From Paenibacillus sp. Soil750 (GTDB lineage Bacteria > Bacillota > Bacilli > Paenibacillales > NBRC-103111), in NCBI RefSeq assembly GCF_001428045.1, contig NZ_LMSD01000007.1, forward strand, positions 62,001 to 126,000: a DNA stretch of 64,000 nucleotides, written 5' to 3'. Below, piece after piece: positions 54,393 to 63,749 of the stretch. Position 1 is the first letter of the stretch. Every line of letters begins with the position of its first letter. The notes below the pieces were generated by a model, which made no database searches, was not told the DNA's origin, and worked only from the letters and a program-made list of their open reading frames with translations. Position numbers and translations under genes: made by a program.

Positions 54393-56399
54393 CTACACCT
54401 TAAATCTATCAACCACTTCTTGCAAACCTGTCATCTGATCATGCAGCTCGATCGACTCTTTATGTACACGCTCGAACATTTGTCCCAGCGTCTCCACATT
54501 GGCCAAAACTTCCTCGGAGCTGGCTGCCGTTTCCTCGGAACTCGCGGAGGAGAGCTCGATAAAGCCAACAATGATGTTTTTACGGTTATCAACATGCGCC
54601 ATATCAGCCGAGATACTTTCAATGGATTCATGGATTTGTTGCAAAGAGGAATGAATGAAATCAAATGTATCTGATGTCTGTCCTGCATTCTCTTCTTGCG
54701 AGCCCACGATGTGAAGCGACTGCTCCATCGCTGCGGATGTTAGCTGAGCAGAATGCATAACATTCTCAATCAACGTCTGAATATGCTCAGATGCCTCACC
54801 TGCTTGAACGGACAGTGTTCTCACCTCAGCAGCGACTACAGCAAATCCTCGGCCGTTTTCTCCAGCTCGTGCTGCCTCAATCGAAGCGTTAAGCGCAAGT
54901 AAATTCGTTTGTCTCGAGATGCCGTGAATCGTGCTGACCATCTCTTTAATCGCGTCAATATCCTGCATAAGTTTGCTTACGCTAGCCGCTACTTCTTTGG
55001 TCACGGTAACGTTATTGCGGATCAACTCGATCATCGCGTGCATCGCTTCAGCGCCACGTTCTTCCTTCTCGCGAATAATCGCACTATTATTCTGTAGAAG
55101 TTGAACATGTCCCTTCGTGTCGTCAATCAATTCCGCCAATTCGTGAACACCCTTCAATCCATCCTCTACAACCTCTGCTTGAGTTCCAGCAGCCGTTGCC
55201 AATTCATGAATGGTCGTATTAATTTCATATGAGATCGTATTGGTTTGCTTCATCGAATCTTGAATATGATCGGCATTGCCTTTACTCAGATGTGCAGATT
55301 GCTTAACATCCTTGACGATCACATGAATTTTCTCAATAAATTGATTGGTCGCCGTCGACAGTCTGCCGATTTCGTCCATCGAGGTATCGGGAAGCCTTCT
55401 CGTCAAATCTCCATCTCCCTCAGCGATCGCAACCATAGCGGATTGCAGTTTCTCCAGCCTTTTGAACTGACGGCTAACAATATAAAATAATACCGCCCCC
55501 GCGATTAGTAAGCCTGCCAATGTGGCAATACATGTCGTGTAGAAGAAGTTTCTCAAGACTTGCTCCGACAACGTCAATACAAGCACTTGCCCCGTCGACA
55601 ACGCTCTAAAATAATACTTGGCTTTGGTTCCATTGTACGACATCGTCTCAAACGCTTTATGTTCCCCAGTTAAACTTACACTAAGGGAGTCTAGCAGCTT
55701 CGTGTCTAACTGCGTAACCGCATCATCGGATGAAGCAACGAGTTTGCCAGTGGCATCAACAACTCCCGCGAAAAGCACATCTCCGCCCAGCTCTGACTTT
55801 AATTGCGTCAGTACCGGCTTCGCTCCTATTTTACTATCGAGTTCTGTTAGTGTGGCTCCATCTCTTCCTGTTTGTACAATCCGTGGCGATGACCAACCCG
55901 ACACTCCCACATATTTATACACTTTAGGATCGACACTTCGTTGTTGAGCCGGTTGTGTGACAACTTTTTGCTTACCAGAAATTAAATCCATAAACTCATA
56001 AGCTTGATTCTTAGGATCAGCACCGAAATTAAAATCTATCTTTTCTCCCGCATTTGTCAGTACCAACTGACCCTGTGCATTGGTGATCCAAAACTCATCT
56101 ATACCGGAGCGCTCGGCTATTTCCACAGCTTGCTTATAGTTCATCGGGATTTTATCGAACATATACGACAGAAGGGCTGCTTGTCCGACCATCTCCTTCT
56201 CCATCACACTCTCCGTTGTCTTTCTCGCAATTATTGCGTTTTCAATTCCTATCCGAGCTGTTTCTAGTGTCGTGAAACCTTTTTCATGAAGACTTTCAGC
56301 CGTCTGCTGATACGTTAGTGTTGCTGTCCCTACGGACACTGCAAACAATACGACCATTAAAGGCCAAATGATTTTGTACTTGATTGATTTGATAGCCAT
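54393..56399 (-). CDS. Methyl-accepting chemotaxis protein
   Basis: 668 residues. Membrane helix near residues 9-30, an extracellular Cache-type sensor of about 260 residues (with [14 protein letters not shown] and [13 protein letters not shown]), a second helix near 290-312, a HAMP domain, then a long methyl-accepting signalling domain. The hairpin tip reads [34 protein letters not shown], the universal MCP core. Ligand unknown. AAAGGGAG precedes the ATG. Monocistronic. Confidence 0.94.
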   Translation of the reverse strand: MAIKSIKYKIIWPLMVVLFAVSVGTATLTYQQTAESLHEKGFTTLETARIGIENAIIARKTTESVMEKEMVGQAALLSYMFDKIPMNYKQAVEIAERSGIDEFWITNAQGQLVLTNAGEKIDFNFGADPKNQAYEFMDLISGKQKVVTQPAQQRSVDPKVYKYVGVSGWSSPRIVQTGRDGATLTELDSKIGAKPVLTQLKSELGGDVLFAGVVDATGKLVASSDDAVTQLDTKLLDSLSVSLTGEHKAFETMSYNGTKAKYYFRALSTGQVLVLTLSEQVLRNFFYTTCIATLAGLLIAGAVLFYIVSRQFKRLEKLQSAMVAIAEGDGDLTRRLPDTSMDEIGRLSTATNQFIEKIHVIVKDVKQSAHLSKGNADHIQDSMKQTNTISYEINTTIHELATAAGTQAEVVEDGLKGVHELAELIDDTKGHVQLLQNNSAIIREKEERGAEAMHAMIELIRNNVTVTKEVAASVSKLMQDIDAIKEMVSTIHGISRQTNLLALNASIEAARAGENGRGFAVVAAEVRTLSVQAGEASEHIQTLIENVMHSAQLTSAAMEQSLHIVGSQEENAGQTSDTFDFIHSSLQQIHESIESISADMAHVDNRKNIIVGFIELSSASSEETAASSEEVLANVETLGQMFERVHKESIELHDQMTGLQEVVDRFKV

Positions 56400-56523
56400 C
56401 TCGTTCTCCCTTTTTTTGTAGTTTCAATAATTCTAAATATTCCACTTCGTCATTTACCAACATATTCCTGCTAAAAGACCTATTATTCGACGGAATCTTT
56501 CGATTTTGTAGGTCGATAGCACT

Positions 56524-56570
56524 AAAAAAGCTCTCCAGAAGTAGAAAAGATCTACTCCCAGAAAGCCCTT
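56524..56570 (-). terminator. Terminator after the alpha/beta hydrolase gene
   Basis: GCTTTCTGGGAGTAGA pairs with TCTACTTCTGGAGAGC around TCTTTT, followed by TTTTTT on the minus strand. Confidence 0.85.
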
Positions 56571-56580
56571 TAACACCTTT

Positions 56581-57411
56581 TTACAGATTCAGCATGCTAC
56601 GTATTGCACCTTTTGTCTCCTCGATCGCCATTCTCAGAGGCTGCGTCTCTCCTTGATACGGGTGTACACTCCCAAAGGTATGGTTGCCCCCTGGAATCTT
56701 AACCCATTGAATCGCTGCGTTGTTCGCGACTAGCTTTTCAGAACCTTTGAGCAACCGTTCTCCATCTTCCGTGCCTTGAATAAGTGTAATGGGGAAGGTC
56801 GCTTCACGAATTCTTCCTACAATATCAAATCTCTCTTCGTTGCGTTCCATATCTTCTAAGATTTCAAGATCGAGCGGCATCATCTGCTTCGTTCGTCCAT
56901 TCAAGGTATAGGAGCGGCCCGTGGCTCTCATCTCCGCTTTATTCTCAAGTGTGAGCAAATCGACATGAGCAATCCCATTCCAGCTAATGACGCCTGCAAT
57001 TTCCTCAGGATGATCCAACGCATAGATCAAACTTACACCAGCGCCTCTGCTATGACCCAGTAAAAGGATTGGCTTATCCGTGCCTGCGTGTTTATGAATA
57101 TCTGAAATAATAACTTGTATATCCTCTAGATCTTTGGTATACGTATCACCTGCGAATTTCTCAAGTTCTGTAAAATCCATCAAATTTTCACCCACCCCAT
57201 TATGGGAAAAATTCAAGGCAACAACATCAACAACTTCCGCTAATTCGCTTGCGACATAGGGGAACATTCCCCAGTTTTTGAAGCCTTTATAACCATGTAA
57301 TAGTAATAAGGTGCCCTTACTCGGTTCTTGCTTTGCTTTATAAATATCGCCTCGTACGATACGCTGCTCTGACATATGTAGTTCAAAAGGTATTCCTTTA
57401 TAGTCCTCCAT
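56581..57411 (-). CDS. Alpha/beta hydrolase
   Basis: 276 residues, cytoplasmic, with AAGGAG before the ATG. Oxyanion region LLLLHGYKGFKNWG, nucleophile Ser in LLGHSRGAGVS, Asp in QGTEDGERL and His in PGGNHTFGS complete the triad. The sequence resembles prolyl-oligopeptidase-like hydrolases without a propeller. Substrate unknown. Confidence 0.88.
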   Translation of the reverse strand: MEDYKGIPFELHMSEQRIVRGDIYKAKQEPSKGTLLLLHGYKGFKNWGMFPYVASELAEVVDVVALNFSHNGVGENLMDFTELEKFAGDTYTKDLEDIQVIISDIHKHAGTDKPILLLGHSRGAGVSLIYALDHPEEIAGVISWNGIAHVDLLTLENKAEMRATGRSYTLNGRTKQMMPLDLEILEDMERNEERFDIVGRIREATFPITLIQGTEDGERLLKGSEKLVANNAAIQWVKIPGGNHTFGSVHPYQGETQPLRMAIEETKGAIRSMLNL

Positions 57412-57582
57412 CTGTTTCTCCTTCCTTTCGTTACCAAATCAATAATCAATCGTATACTTTTGTCATTTTATCACAATCTAACTCAGACAAGACAACTTTA
57501 GCCAACCGAGCCTGTAAATTTCTTGTAAAACAACCAACTCGCATCTTTGACAAAAATGCCCTACGATAAGGAGGAAGCTTCC

Positions 57583-58722
57583 CTGTTATCAAGCCGAAAA
57601 CGCAGTAAGCTGCGACTACTATTTCTCACCTTCCTTCTAACTCAACTTTTGAGTCAAGGAATTAACAGCCGCTCACAAGCACAACATATGGAACCGTTAC
57701 ACAAAGAGACGGCCGCCGAGGCGGGAACCATTCAACTTCAAGTCAAAGCATCACCCGGTGCTCTTTATCAAACAGAACTTTCCTTCGTCAATAAAACATT
57801 ACAACGCGCATTGGAAGAAAGCACGGCAGGCGATGCATCTTTAGAACCGATTCCCCCAGACACCACACTTATGTATTACAAAAAGGGGCAACCACTTCAT
57901 CTTGGGGTCACCCCAAGCGGAGACGTCGTTGATTGGACTTCGAAGCAACAGATCAATCTCCCCAAATCAGCTCAGGAAACGCTGCAAGCGCAAGTGCAAT
58001 CCCTTCGCACAAAGCATTATGGCGAGATGCTGCCTTGGGAAGAAGCAAGTCTCGTTCTCCCAAAATACAGTTCATTTACCGTCGTTGATGTGATGAGCGG
58101 ACTTAGCTTTGAAGGCCAGCGTCGCGCGGGCTCCCACCATGCGGATGTACAGCCGCTAACGAAAACCGACTCCGCGACGCTCAAAAGCATTTATGGCGGC
58201 CAATGGAGCTGGGACCGCCGCGCGGTCCTAGTGAAGCTAAATGGCCGCACGCTCGCCGCTTCCATGCATGGCATGCCGCATGGCGGTGATGGTATACCGG
58301 GAAATGACTTCAATGGTCATTTCTGTATTCACTTCCTCGGGAGCGTGACCCATGGCTCCCGCTCCGCTGACCCGGCGCACCAGGTCATGGTGCACCGAGC
58401 TGCAGGCTTGCTGCTGGACTACGTCAGCAAGCTCTCGCCCTGGGCGCTGATCGACGTATGGATCAGCGCCGCACACCAAGGTGACCTGCAGCTGTTGCAG
58501 GTCACCACAGGGCAAGAACAGGCGATGCATGTGCGAAGCATGCGCCGCCTGTCCAAGTTCAAGGAGCTGGATACATCCCAGCTCCTGCAGTTCGACACAG
58601 CTGTCGATGTGACGATGACAGGGGCTAAAGCTTCCGCGGTTTCGAGTCGCCGCGTGCTCTTCCATCTTGAACGTGCCTCGGTACAAGATCGGTGGTACAT
58701 ACGCAGCGCGGTTATCCAATGA
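57583..58722 (+). CDS. Exported protein with an HxCxH motif; CTG start
   Basis: 379 residues if translation starts at CTG 57583, the only codon placed correctly (eight bases) after a perfect AAGGAGG at 57568-57574. The in-frame ATG 57556 and TTG 57547 lie upstream of that site and have none of their own. With the CTG start a clean signal peptide results (SSRKRSKLRLLFLTFLLTQLLSQ). The C-terminal domain has FTVVDVMSG, GRTLAASMHGMPHGG and the motif NGHFCIHFLGSVTHG, which recalls the HGC active site of L,D-transpeptidases but is not a full match. Possibly a cell-wall enzyme. The second half is GC-rich and packed with inverted repeats. Confidence 0.75.
   Translation: MLSSRKRSKLRLLFLTFLLTQLLSQGINSRSQAQHMEPLHKETAAEAGTIQLQVKASPGALYQTELSFVNKTLQRALEESTAGDASLEPIPPDTTLMYYKKGQPLHLGVTPSGDVVDWTSKQQINLPKSAQETLQAQVQSLRTKHYGEMLPWEEASLVLPKYSSFTVVDVMSGLSFEGQRRAGSHHADVQPLTKTDSATLKSIYGGQWSWDRRAVLVKLNGRTLAASMHGMPHGGDGIPGNDFNGHFCIHFLGSVTHGSRSADPAHQVMVHRAAGLLLDYVSKLSPWALIDVWISAAHQGDLQLLQVTTGQEQAMHVRSMRRLSKFKELDTSQLLQFDTAVDVTMTGAKASAVSSRRVLFHLERASVQDRWYIRSAVIQ
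58212..58586 (+). repeat. Dense cluster of perfect inverted repeats inside a coding sequence
   Basis: Perfect stems at 58212-58228 (7 bp), 58339-58360 (6), 58377-58393 (6), 58406-58432 (8), 58443-58470 (10, GGCGCTGATC), 58480-58506 (11, GGTGACCTGCA), 58518-58552 (7 plus an inner 4) and 58562-58586 (9, AGGAGCTGG), nearly end to end, all in frame. Confidence 0.85.
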
Positions 58723-58725
58723 GTA

Positions 58726-58765
58726 AAGCCCGGCCACTTTGGAAGTCCCAAAGCAGTCGGGCCTT
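58726..58765. terminator. Bidirectional terminator
   Basis: AAGCCCGGCCACTTTGG pairs with CCAAAGCAGTCGGGCCTT between convergent genes. Confidence 0.85.
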
Positions 58766-58786
58766 ACTTATTTTTTTTCACCGATT

Positions 58787-59530
58787 CTATTGCACGGTCT
58801 GACCCGAAACCTTACGTAATTCATTGGCGAGTCGATGAAACTCATTCTGCGCAGGCACGGATGTGGTTGCTCCATATCCCGCTGATAGGAAGGGAATGAT
58901 CGCATTGGCATCTTTCACAGTAAGAGGATAGCTAGGTGGTTCTGGTGTAATTCGTTTATTCCACCAACCTTCATTCCCATAGGATTCATCATAGTCAACC
59001 GCAATACCATTCGCCATGACATCGTTGAGGTATTGATAAATTTGAATAAACGTCGATTTCTTACCTCCGCTCCAAGCATAGGTTTGCCAGAACCGTGAGC
59101 ACGCACCTGCAGCATATACAGCCTCCATGACAGCGTATGAACCATAGACACCTGTCGTGTAAGCAGGCGTAGCTTCACTCGCAGCCTTAATATATGCGAT
59201 AACCGCCTCCATCTGGGCAGATGATACGTCAAAATCAACAGCAAAATAGATGCAGCTGCCCTCCGGCTGACCTACTTGCGCGGCAACCTGCAAAGCTGTT
59301 GCACCGTCCGCCAAACCAGCACTTCTACCACCAAGAGCACGACTTGCCGTTGTTTCATAAACAGAAACCAACTGTAAGCCAGCTGCACTAATTGCGTCAG
59401 ATTCTGATTTCGTTAATGCCTTTGCACCACTTGGCACCAAATATCTGGCAACAAATGTATAACCCTGTCCGACGAAAGCAGCCGCTTTTTGTGCCGTAAG
59501 CGGTGTTGAACAATCAAACCCTTTCGCCAC
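58787..59530 (-). CDS. DUF1906 (Rv2525c-like) glycoside-hydrolase-like protein
   Basis: 247 residues from GTG 59530 (AGGTGA upstream). TIM-barrel-like domain with KGFDCSTPLTAQKAAAF at the start, IYFAVDFDV in the middle and AVDYDESYG near residue 195, the acidic residues conserved in DUF1906. No signal peptide is visible. Members may cleave or bind cell-wall glycans, but activity is unproven. Confidence 0.88.
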   Translation of the reverse strand: MAKGFDCSTPLTAQKAAAFVGQGYTFVARYLVPSGAKALTKSESDAISAAGLQLVSVYETTASRALGGRSAGLADGATALQVAAQVGQPEGSCIYFAVDFDVSSAQMEAVIAYIKAASEATPAYTTGVYGSYAVMEAVYAAGACSRFWQTYAWSGGKKSTFIQIYQYLNDVMANGIAVDYDESYGNEGWWNKRITPEPPSYPLTVKDANAIIPFLSAGYGATTSVPAQNEFHRLANELRKVSGQTVQ

Positions 59531-59624
59531 TTGCCATCACCTACTTTCCAATTGGTATTCACATCATATGCCAAAAGAACGAGACCCGACACCACAAGGC
59601 ATCTAAAGTCCCGTTCTCAGGCAT

Positions 59625-59655
59625 GAAAAAAGGCTTTTCTCCCTAGAGAAAAGCC
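59625..59655 (-). terminator. Terminator after the DUF2277 gene
   Basis: GGCTTTTCTC-TAGG-GAGAAAAGCC followed by TTTTTT on the minus strand. Confidence 0.92.
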
Positions 59656-59671
59656 CGATCCTTCATTCAAT

Positions 59672-59950
59672 TTAAACTTCTTTCGTACCAAAGCGGATTG
59701 CATTTCGCTCTTTAGCTCGCTGCGCTTCTACTTCTCGATTCCGAGGTTCCGCATTCGTAACCAAAGAATCCATTAGCTTCTGTGCTGCCAACGCTACCTC
59801 TTGTACAGCCAACTGGAACGCTGCTTCATTCACTTTAGACGGCTCTGTAAATCCTGAGATCTTGCGCACAAATTGCAGGGACGCTGCCCGAACTTCATCT
59901 TCTGTCACGACCGGTTCATAGTTGAAAAGTGGTTTAATATTTCGGCACAT
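59672..59950 (-). CDS. DUF2277 protein
   Basis: 92 residues from ATG 59950 (GGAGGAGT upstream; the longer frame lacks a site). MCRNIKPLFNYEPVVTEDEV followed by AASLQFVRKISGFT is the hallmark of DUF2277. The function of this small, mostly helical family is unknown. Confidence 0.9.
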   Translation of the reverse strand: MCRNIKPLFNYEPVVTEDEVRAASLQFVRKISGFTEPSKVNEAAFQLAVQEVALAAQKLMDSLVTNAEPRNREVEAQRAKERNAIRFGTKEV

Positions 59951-60073
59951 ATCGTACTCCTCCAGGCTAGGCATCCCATTACCAATTACCATTTACATAC
60001 TCTGTTCTCAATATAATAGATGCCCATTGTTTTTTCAAGATCGCATACACCTAGGCTCTGGCCATCAATAGGT

Positions 60074-60769
60074 CTATACCATAAATCTATATCCAGATCC
60101 CCAAACGGTTCCTATATACTGAGGTTTAGAGGGGGTTTCCTCGATTTTCTCTCTAATCCTGGCAATATGAACCGTTACCGTAGATGCGTCACTCATCGCA
60201 TCCATTCCCCATATCCGCTCAAATAGTTCTTCCTTGCCAAATACCCGATTAGGATATTGGACAAGAAACAGAAGTAGGTCAAATTCCTTTTGAGCCAGGA
60301 CAACTTCATTTCCGTTCACAAACACGCGTCTGGCATCCTTCTGAAGCTCAAGACCCCTAATCTGGATCGAGCTCCCCTCATTCCCTTTACCAAACCGCTC
60401 TTTCATCCGCTCGAACTTCTTAAGATGAGCACTTACCCGTGCCACAAGCTCCCCTGAGCTGAAGGGCTTTGTTATATAATCATCCGCACCGAGGCCAAGT
60501 CCATTGACTTTATAAATTTCTTCTGCTCTCGCCGATACCAGAAGCACGGGAATATCATCATGCTCTCGTATGGTTTTTAACACTTCAAATCCATCTATAT
60601 CGGGCAGCATGATATCTAAGATAACAAGCTCAAACGCTTCTTCCTTGAGCGCTCTCAGACCTTCCGTGCCGTTATTTACCATCTTAACGGAATAACCGCT
60701 TAACTCCAGATAATCTCTTTGTAAATTGGCAATACTCTGGTCATCTTCAACAATCAAAATTCTTTTCAT
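60074..60769 (-). CDS. OmpR/PhoB-type response regulator
   Basis: 231 residues from ATG 60769 (GGAGG upstream). Receiver domain with VEDD, phospho-Asp in LVILDIMLPD and Lys in ITKPFS, then a winged-helix DNA-binding domain ending STVTVHIARIREKIEETP and GTVWGSGYRF. Last gene of an operon with an ABC transporter and a histidine kinase; the two-component pair likely controls that transporter. Confidence 0.93.
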   Translation of the reverse strand: MKRILIVEDDQSIANLQRDYLELSGYSVKMVNNGTEGLRALKEEAFELVILDIMLPDIDGFEVLKTIREHDDIPVLLVSARAEEIYKVNGLGLGADDYITKPFSSGELVARVSAHLKKFERMKERFGKGNEGSSIQIRGLELQKDARRVFVNGNEVVLAQKEFDLLLFLVQYPNRVFGKEELFERIWGMDAMSDASTVTVHIARIREKIEETPSKPQYIGTVWGSGYRFMV

Positions 60770-60787
60770 CATAACCTCCAAACCTAT

Positions 60788-62212
60788 TTAGAACTTTTTT
60801 AGAGATATCATAATCCCGGTTCCCTCACCTACAGCGCTTTTAGCCCATATTTTCCCGTCGTGCCCTTCAATAATTTGCTTAGCTATAGCTAGACCCAGTC
60901 CACTTCCATTCTTTCTTGAAGGATCTACTTGATAAAATCGTTCAAATATAAAAGGAAGCTTATCCTCGGGTATGCCATTTCCATTGTCTTTAATTTCAAT
61001 AATCGCAGATGTTCTAGTTTCCCTGAGTATAATGTCAATCTTACCATTCGCTTTTCCAGCATACGTCATAGCATTATCAATGATGTTTTGCACAACCCGC
61101 TTTAATCTTTCGCCATCTATTAATACTTTGACAGGCTCTTTTAACTCATTAATTAATGTGATGGCTACATTCGCCTTTTCACATTCATATTTATGATCTG
61201 CCACACAATCCTCGAAATAACTGGCCAAATCACTCTTCTCAAAATGGTAAGGAAGCTGATTCAAATCGAGTTTCGAATATAATAGAAGATCATCAATCAT
61301 CGCATTGACCAAAATAGCCTTGGATCGGGCTGTTTCCAGATATTCCTCCATCTTCTCAGGCGTCTTAGCTACTCCATCTATAATGCCTTCAATATACCCT
61401 TTAATGGAAGTCACAGGTGTCTTTAAGTCATGTGAAATACTTGAAATTAGAAACTTTCGATTATCATCATATTTTTGCTGTAAATAAACAGATTCCTTCA
61501 ATTTGATCCTCATTAACTCCAAGGTTATCCCTAATTCCCGAATTTCGCCCTCGCCATCCTCGGAAATCTCTCCATTAAGATCGCCTTCCCTAATTTTTAC
61601 AGCGGCATCCTTTAATCTGGCGATTGGAATAATAATACGACGTGAGAACTTATAGGAAATCCATATATTCATCAGCAAAAAAACAACTGTGAAAAAACTA
61701 ATCGTAAAGATGCCAAGCATCCAATATACCTTTGTATTCACCTTGATTGGGGCAAGCAGCAGTAGAATACCCGAATCGCCTGACAAGAGTTTGAAATCTG
61801 CTCTGTTAAACATATAAGTTTTGCCATCAAGCTCGATCTCGCTGCGATTAGAGTCACTGGAGAGCATTATGCTTTTCTCGATATCAATCTTATTAAAATG
61901 TTGCGTAGCGAACATTACCTCTCTGCCCGCGATAAGGATCGCACTGGCATTCAAAACGTTCACGCGATCAGCGAGCTCTTGTTGATACTTCGTATCCAGG
62001 AGTCCCTCGAACCCCAGGGTCAGCGCTTCTCTTTTAATCTCACTGATGGCTGCACGAACTTCAAACGCTCGTTGAAACTGCTCTATACCGGCTTCGCGGC
62101 CCAAAACTTTCGTATACGTAGCAATAAAAATAATGACAGCCAAGATCGTCAAACCAATGGAAAGCAGCACAGCCAGCGTATTCATCGTGAAAAAACGTTT
62201 CGTTAAGTGCAT
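60788..62212 (-). CDS. Sensor histidine kinase
   Basis: 474 residues. Two membrane helices (about 12-33 and 165-187) enclose a 130-residue extracellular domain; HAMP follows, then HisKA with His in SSISHDLKTPVTSIKGY and HATPase with NIIDNAM, DNGNGIPEDK and GSGLGLAI. Similar to kinases coupled to BcrAB-like resistance transporters. It starts 12 bases after the permease gene and ends 18 bases before the response regulator. Confidence 0.93.
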   Translation of the reverse strand: MHLTKRFFTMNTLAVLLSIGLTILAVIIFIATYTKVLGREAGIEQFQRAFEVRAAISEIKREALTLGFEGLLDTKYQQELADRVNVLNASAILIAGREVMFATQHFNKIDIEKSIMLSSDSNRSEIELDGKTYMFNRADFKLLSGDSGILLLLAPIKVNTKVYWMLGIFTISFFTVVFLLMNIWISYKFSRRIIIPIARLKDAAVKIREGDLNGEISEDGEGEIRELGITLELMRIKLKESVYLQQKYDDNRKFLISSISHDLKTPVTSIKGYIEGIIDGVAKTPEKMEEYLETARSKAILVNAMIDDLLLYSKLDLNQLPYHFEKSDLASYFEDCVADHKYECEKANVAITLINELKEPVKVLIDGERLKRVVQNIIDNAMTYAGKANGKIDIILRETRTSAIIEIKDNGNGIPEDKLPFIFERFYQVDPSRKNGSGLGLAIAKQIIEGHDGKIWAKSAVGEGTGIMISLKKF

Positions 62213-62224
62213 GTAGATTCCTTT

Positions 62225-62977
62225 CTATATATCCTTTCTGTCAAACAAGTAATACCCCATCGTAAATAACATGATACCACAACCGAATATAATTAGAATC
62301 TGGCGGCTTATTTTGAAGACATTGATGGATTCAGATATCCATAGGGTATACCAGTCAAACATCGACGTGATAAAAAAACTGGAATAGGATGAAAAGACAA
62401 TCCCCAGAAAATTAAATCCAATAAATACAAGAATGGACAGGAAAAATACGGCTAGTCCTCCCTGAATGAGATTGGATAGCAGCACAACGATAAGCGCAAA
62501 CACAAATACAGGAAAAAAAGTTAAGCCATATGACACCAGCACCTTTACGATACCAATGAAACTGGCGGACGAAGGATTGAATATAAAACCAGCTAACAGC
62601 GATAGAACCATAATAAATAAAAGATTACCAGCAATAAATAGTGCTAAATTCAAAACCTTAGCAGTAAACACGCCGAATCTAGATACTGGTCTTAAAAGAG
62701 TGATTTTCATTGTATTCGATGAGGACTCACCATTAAACATATCAATGGCTACAAATACTGCAAATAAAGGTAACAGCGTATACGATACAAACGATAGTAC
62801 GGCTATGGGAAATTCAACGCTCCCTACAACTCTTAATCCAAGACCATGTTTAATCGTCGTTACAGCAATTTGACCGATCATGACGGCAAGAATGGATAAT
62901 ATCGCGGCTGCCATGATTTTTTTCTTTTTAAGCAGCTTCACGGATTCATTCATAAATGCAGCTTTAAACCCTACCAT
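62225..62977 (-). CDS. ABC-2 type permease, BcrB-like
   Basis: 250 residues from ATG 62977 (GAGGTGG upstream, inside the ATPase gene), overlapping the ATPase end by 14 bases. Six membrane helices; KITLLRPVSRFGVF after helix 2 is typical of the lantibiotic/bacitracin immunity permeases. A longer in-frame start at 63010 is less likely. Confidence 0.85.
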   Translation of the reverse strand: MVGFKAAFMNESVKLLKKKKIMAAAILSILAVMIGQIAVTTIKHGLGLRVVGSVEFPIAVLSFVSYTLLPLFAVFVAIDMFNGESSSNTMKITLLRPVSRFGVFTAKVLNLALFIAGNLLFIMVLSLLAGFIFNPSSASFIGIVKVLVSYGLTFFPVFVFALIVVLLSNLIQGGLAVFFLSILVFIGFNFLGIVFSSYSSFFITSMFDWYTLWISESINVFKISRQILIIFGCGIMLFTMGYYLFDRKDI

Positions 62978-63689
62978 TCCTGTCCACCTCACTAACAAAA
63001 TAATTCTCAAGCGACGAATAAAATGACAGAATATGTTGGGTATATTCTACATTAACCAGCTTGCCTCCATAAATAATCCCGATTCTCGAACACGTTAATT
63101 CCACATCGTGAATCAAGTGGCTGGATATAAAGAACGTCGTACCCTCCTGGGAAAGCTGTTTGATCAACTTCCTCATCTCCAGCATCCCTTCCACATCCAG
63201 TCCATTTAAAGGCTCGTCCAAAATTAACAGTTTCGGCTTCGATAGAATCGCCGCCGCTATCCCTAGTCTTTGTTTCATCCCAAGCGAAAATTTTTGTGAT
63301 TTCTCATTTTTATATTTCAGCATCCCTGTAATTTCAAGACATTCATCAATTCTACGCTGATCGATTTCAGGATAAAATCTTGCAAACAGTCTCAAATTCT
63401 CATTTGCCGTCAAATAAGGATACGATTCCGCTGTTTCAATAATACAGCCTACATATTTCATTGCGTTGACATAGTCTTCAGCCACGCTCGCTCCGAAAAT
63501 CTTCACATCGCCTCGATCAGGCTTCATGAGTCCTGTAATCATCTTCATAGCTGTCGTTTTGCCCGCACCATTAGGTCCAAGGAAACCGAATATATCACCT
63601 TGATCTACCTCTAAATTCAAATCGCTGATTCCTCGACCATTCGTAAATGACTTGGTTAAGCCCGTTATTTCAATCGCCTTGACTGTCAA
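62964..63689 (-). CDS. ABC transporter ATPase, BcrA-like
   Basis: 241 residues from TTG 63689 (GGGAGAT upstream). Walker A GPNGAGKTT, signature FSLGMKQRLG, Walker B LLILDEPLNGLD and H-loop SSHLIHDVE; FSLGMKQRLG is typical of BcrA-type antibiotic-immunity ATPases. A four-codon out-of-frame start-stop (ATGATGAATTGA) overlaps its start. It begins only 14 bases after a terminator-like hairpin. Confidence 0.9.
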   Translation of the reverse strand: MTVKAIEITGLTKSFTNGRGISDLNLEVDQGDIFGFLGPNGAGKTTAMKMITGLMKPDRGDVKIFGASVAEDYVNAMKYVGCIIETAESYPYLTANENLRLFARFYPEIDQRRIDECLEITGMLKYKNEKSQKFSLGMKQRLGIAAAILSKPKLLILDEPLNGLDVEGMLEMRKLIKQLSQEGTTFFISSHLIHDVELTCSRIGIIYGGKLVNVEYTQHILSFYSSLENYFVSEVDRNGRV

Positions 63690-63703
63690 TTCATCATCTC
63701 CCT

Positions 63704-63742
63704 AAAAAATCTCAGGAAGCCGCTATCCGCAGCCTCCTGAGA
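63704..63742 (-). terminator. Terminator or attenuator just before the ABC-TCS operon
   Basis: TCTCAGGA-GGC-GC pairs with GC-GGC-TTCCTGAGA and is followed by TTTTTT on the minus strand, between the partial gene and the ATPase gene. Confidence 0.85.
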
Positions 63743-63749
63743 ATCATTT

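Noticed and set aside
58237..58751. Antisense open frames opposite the exported gene at 57.6-58.7 kb
   Set aside because: They are produced by GC-rich, self-complementary sequence; an inverted repeat gives similar codons on both strands. No start signals.
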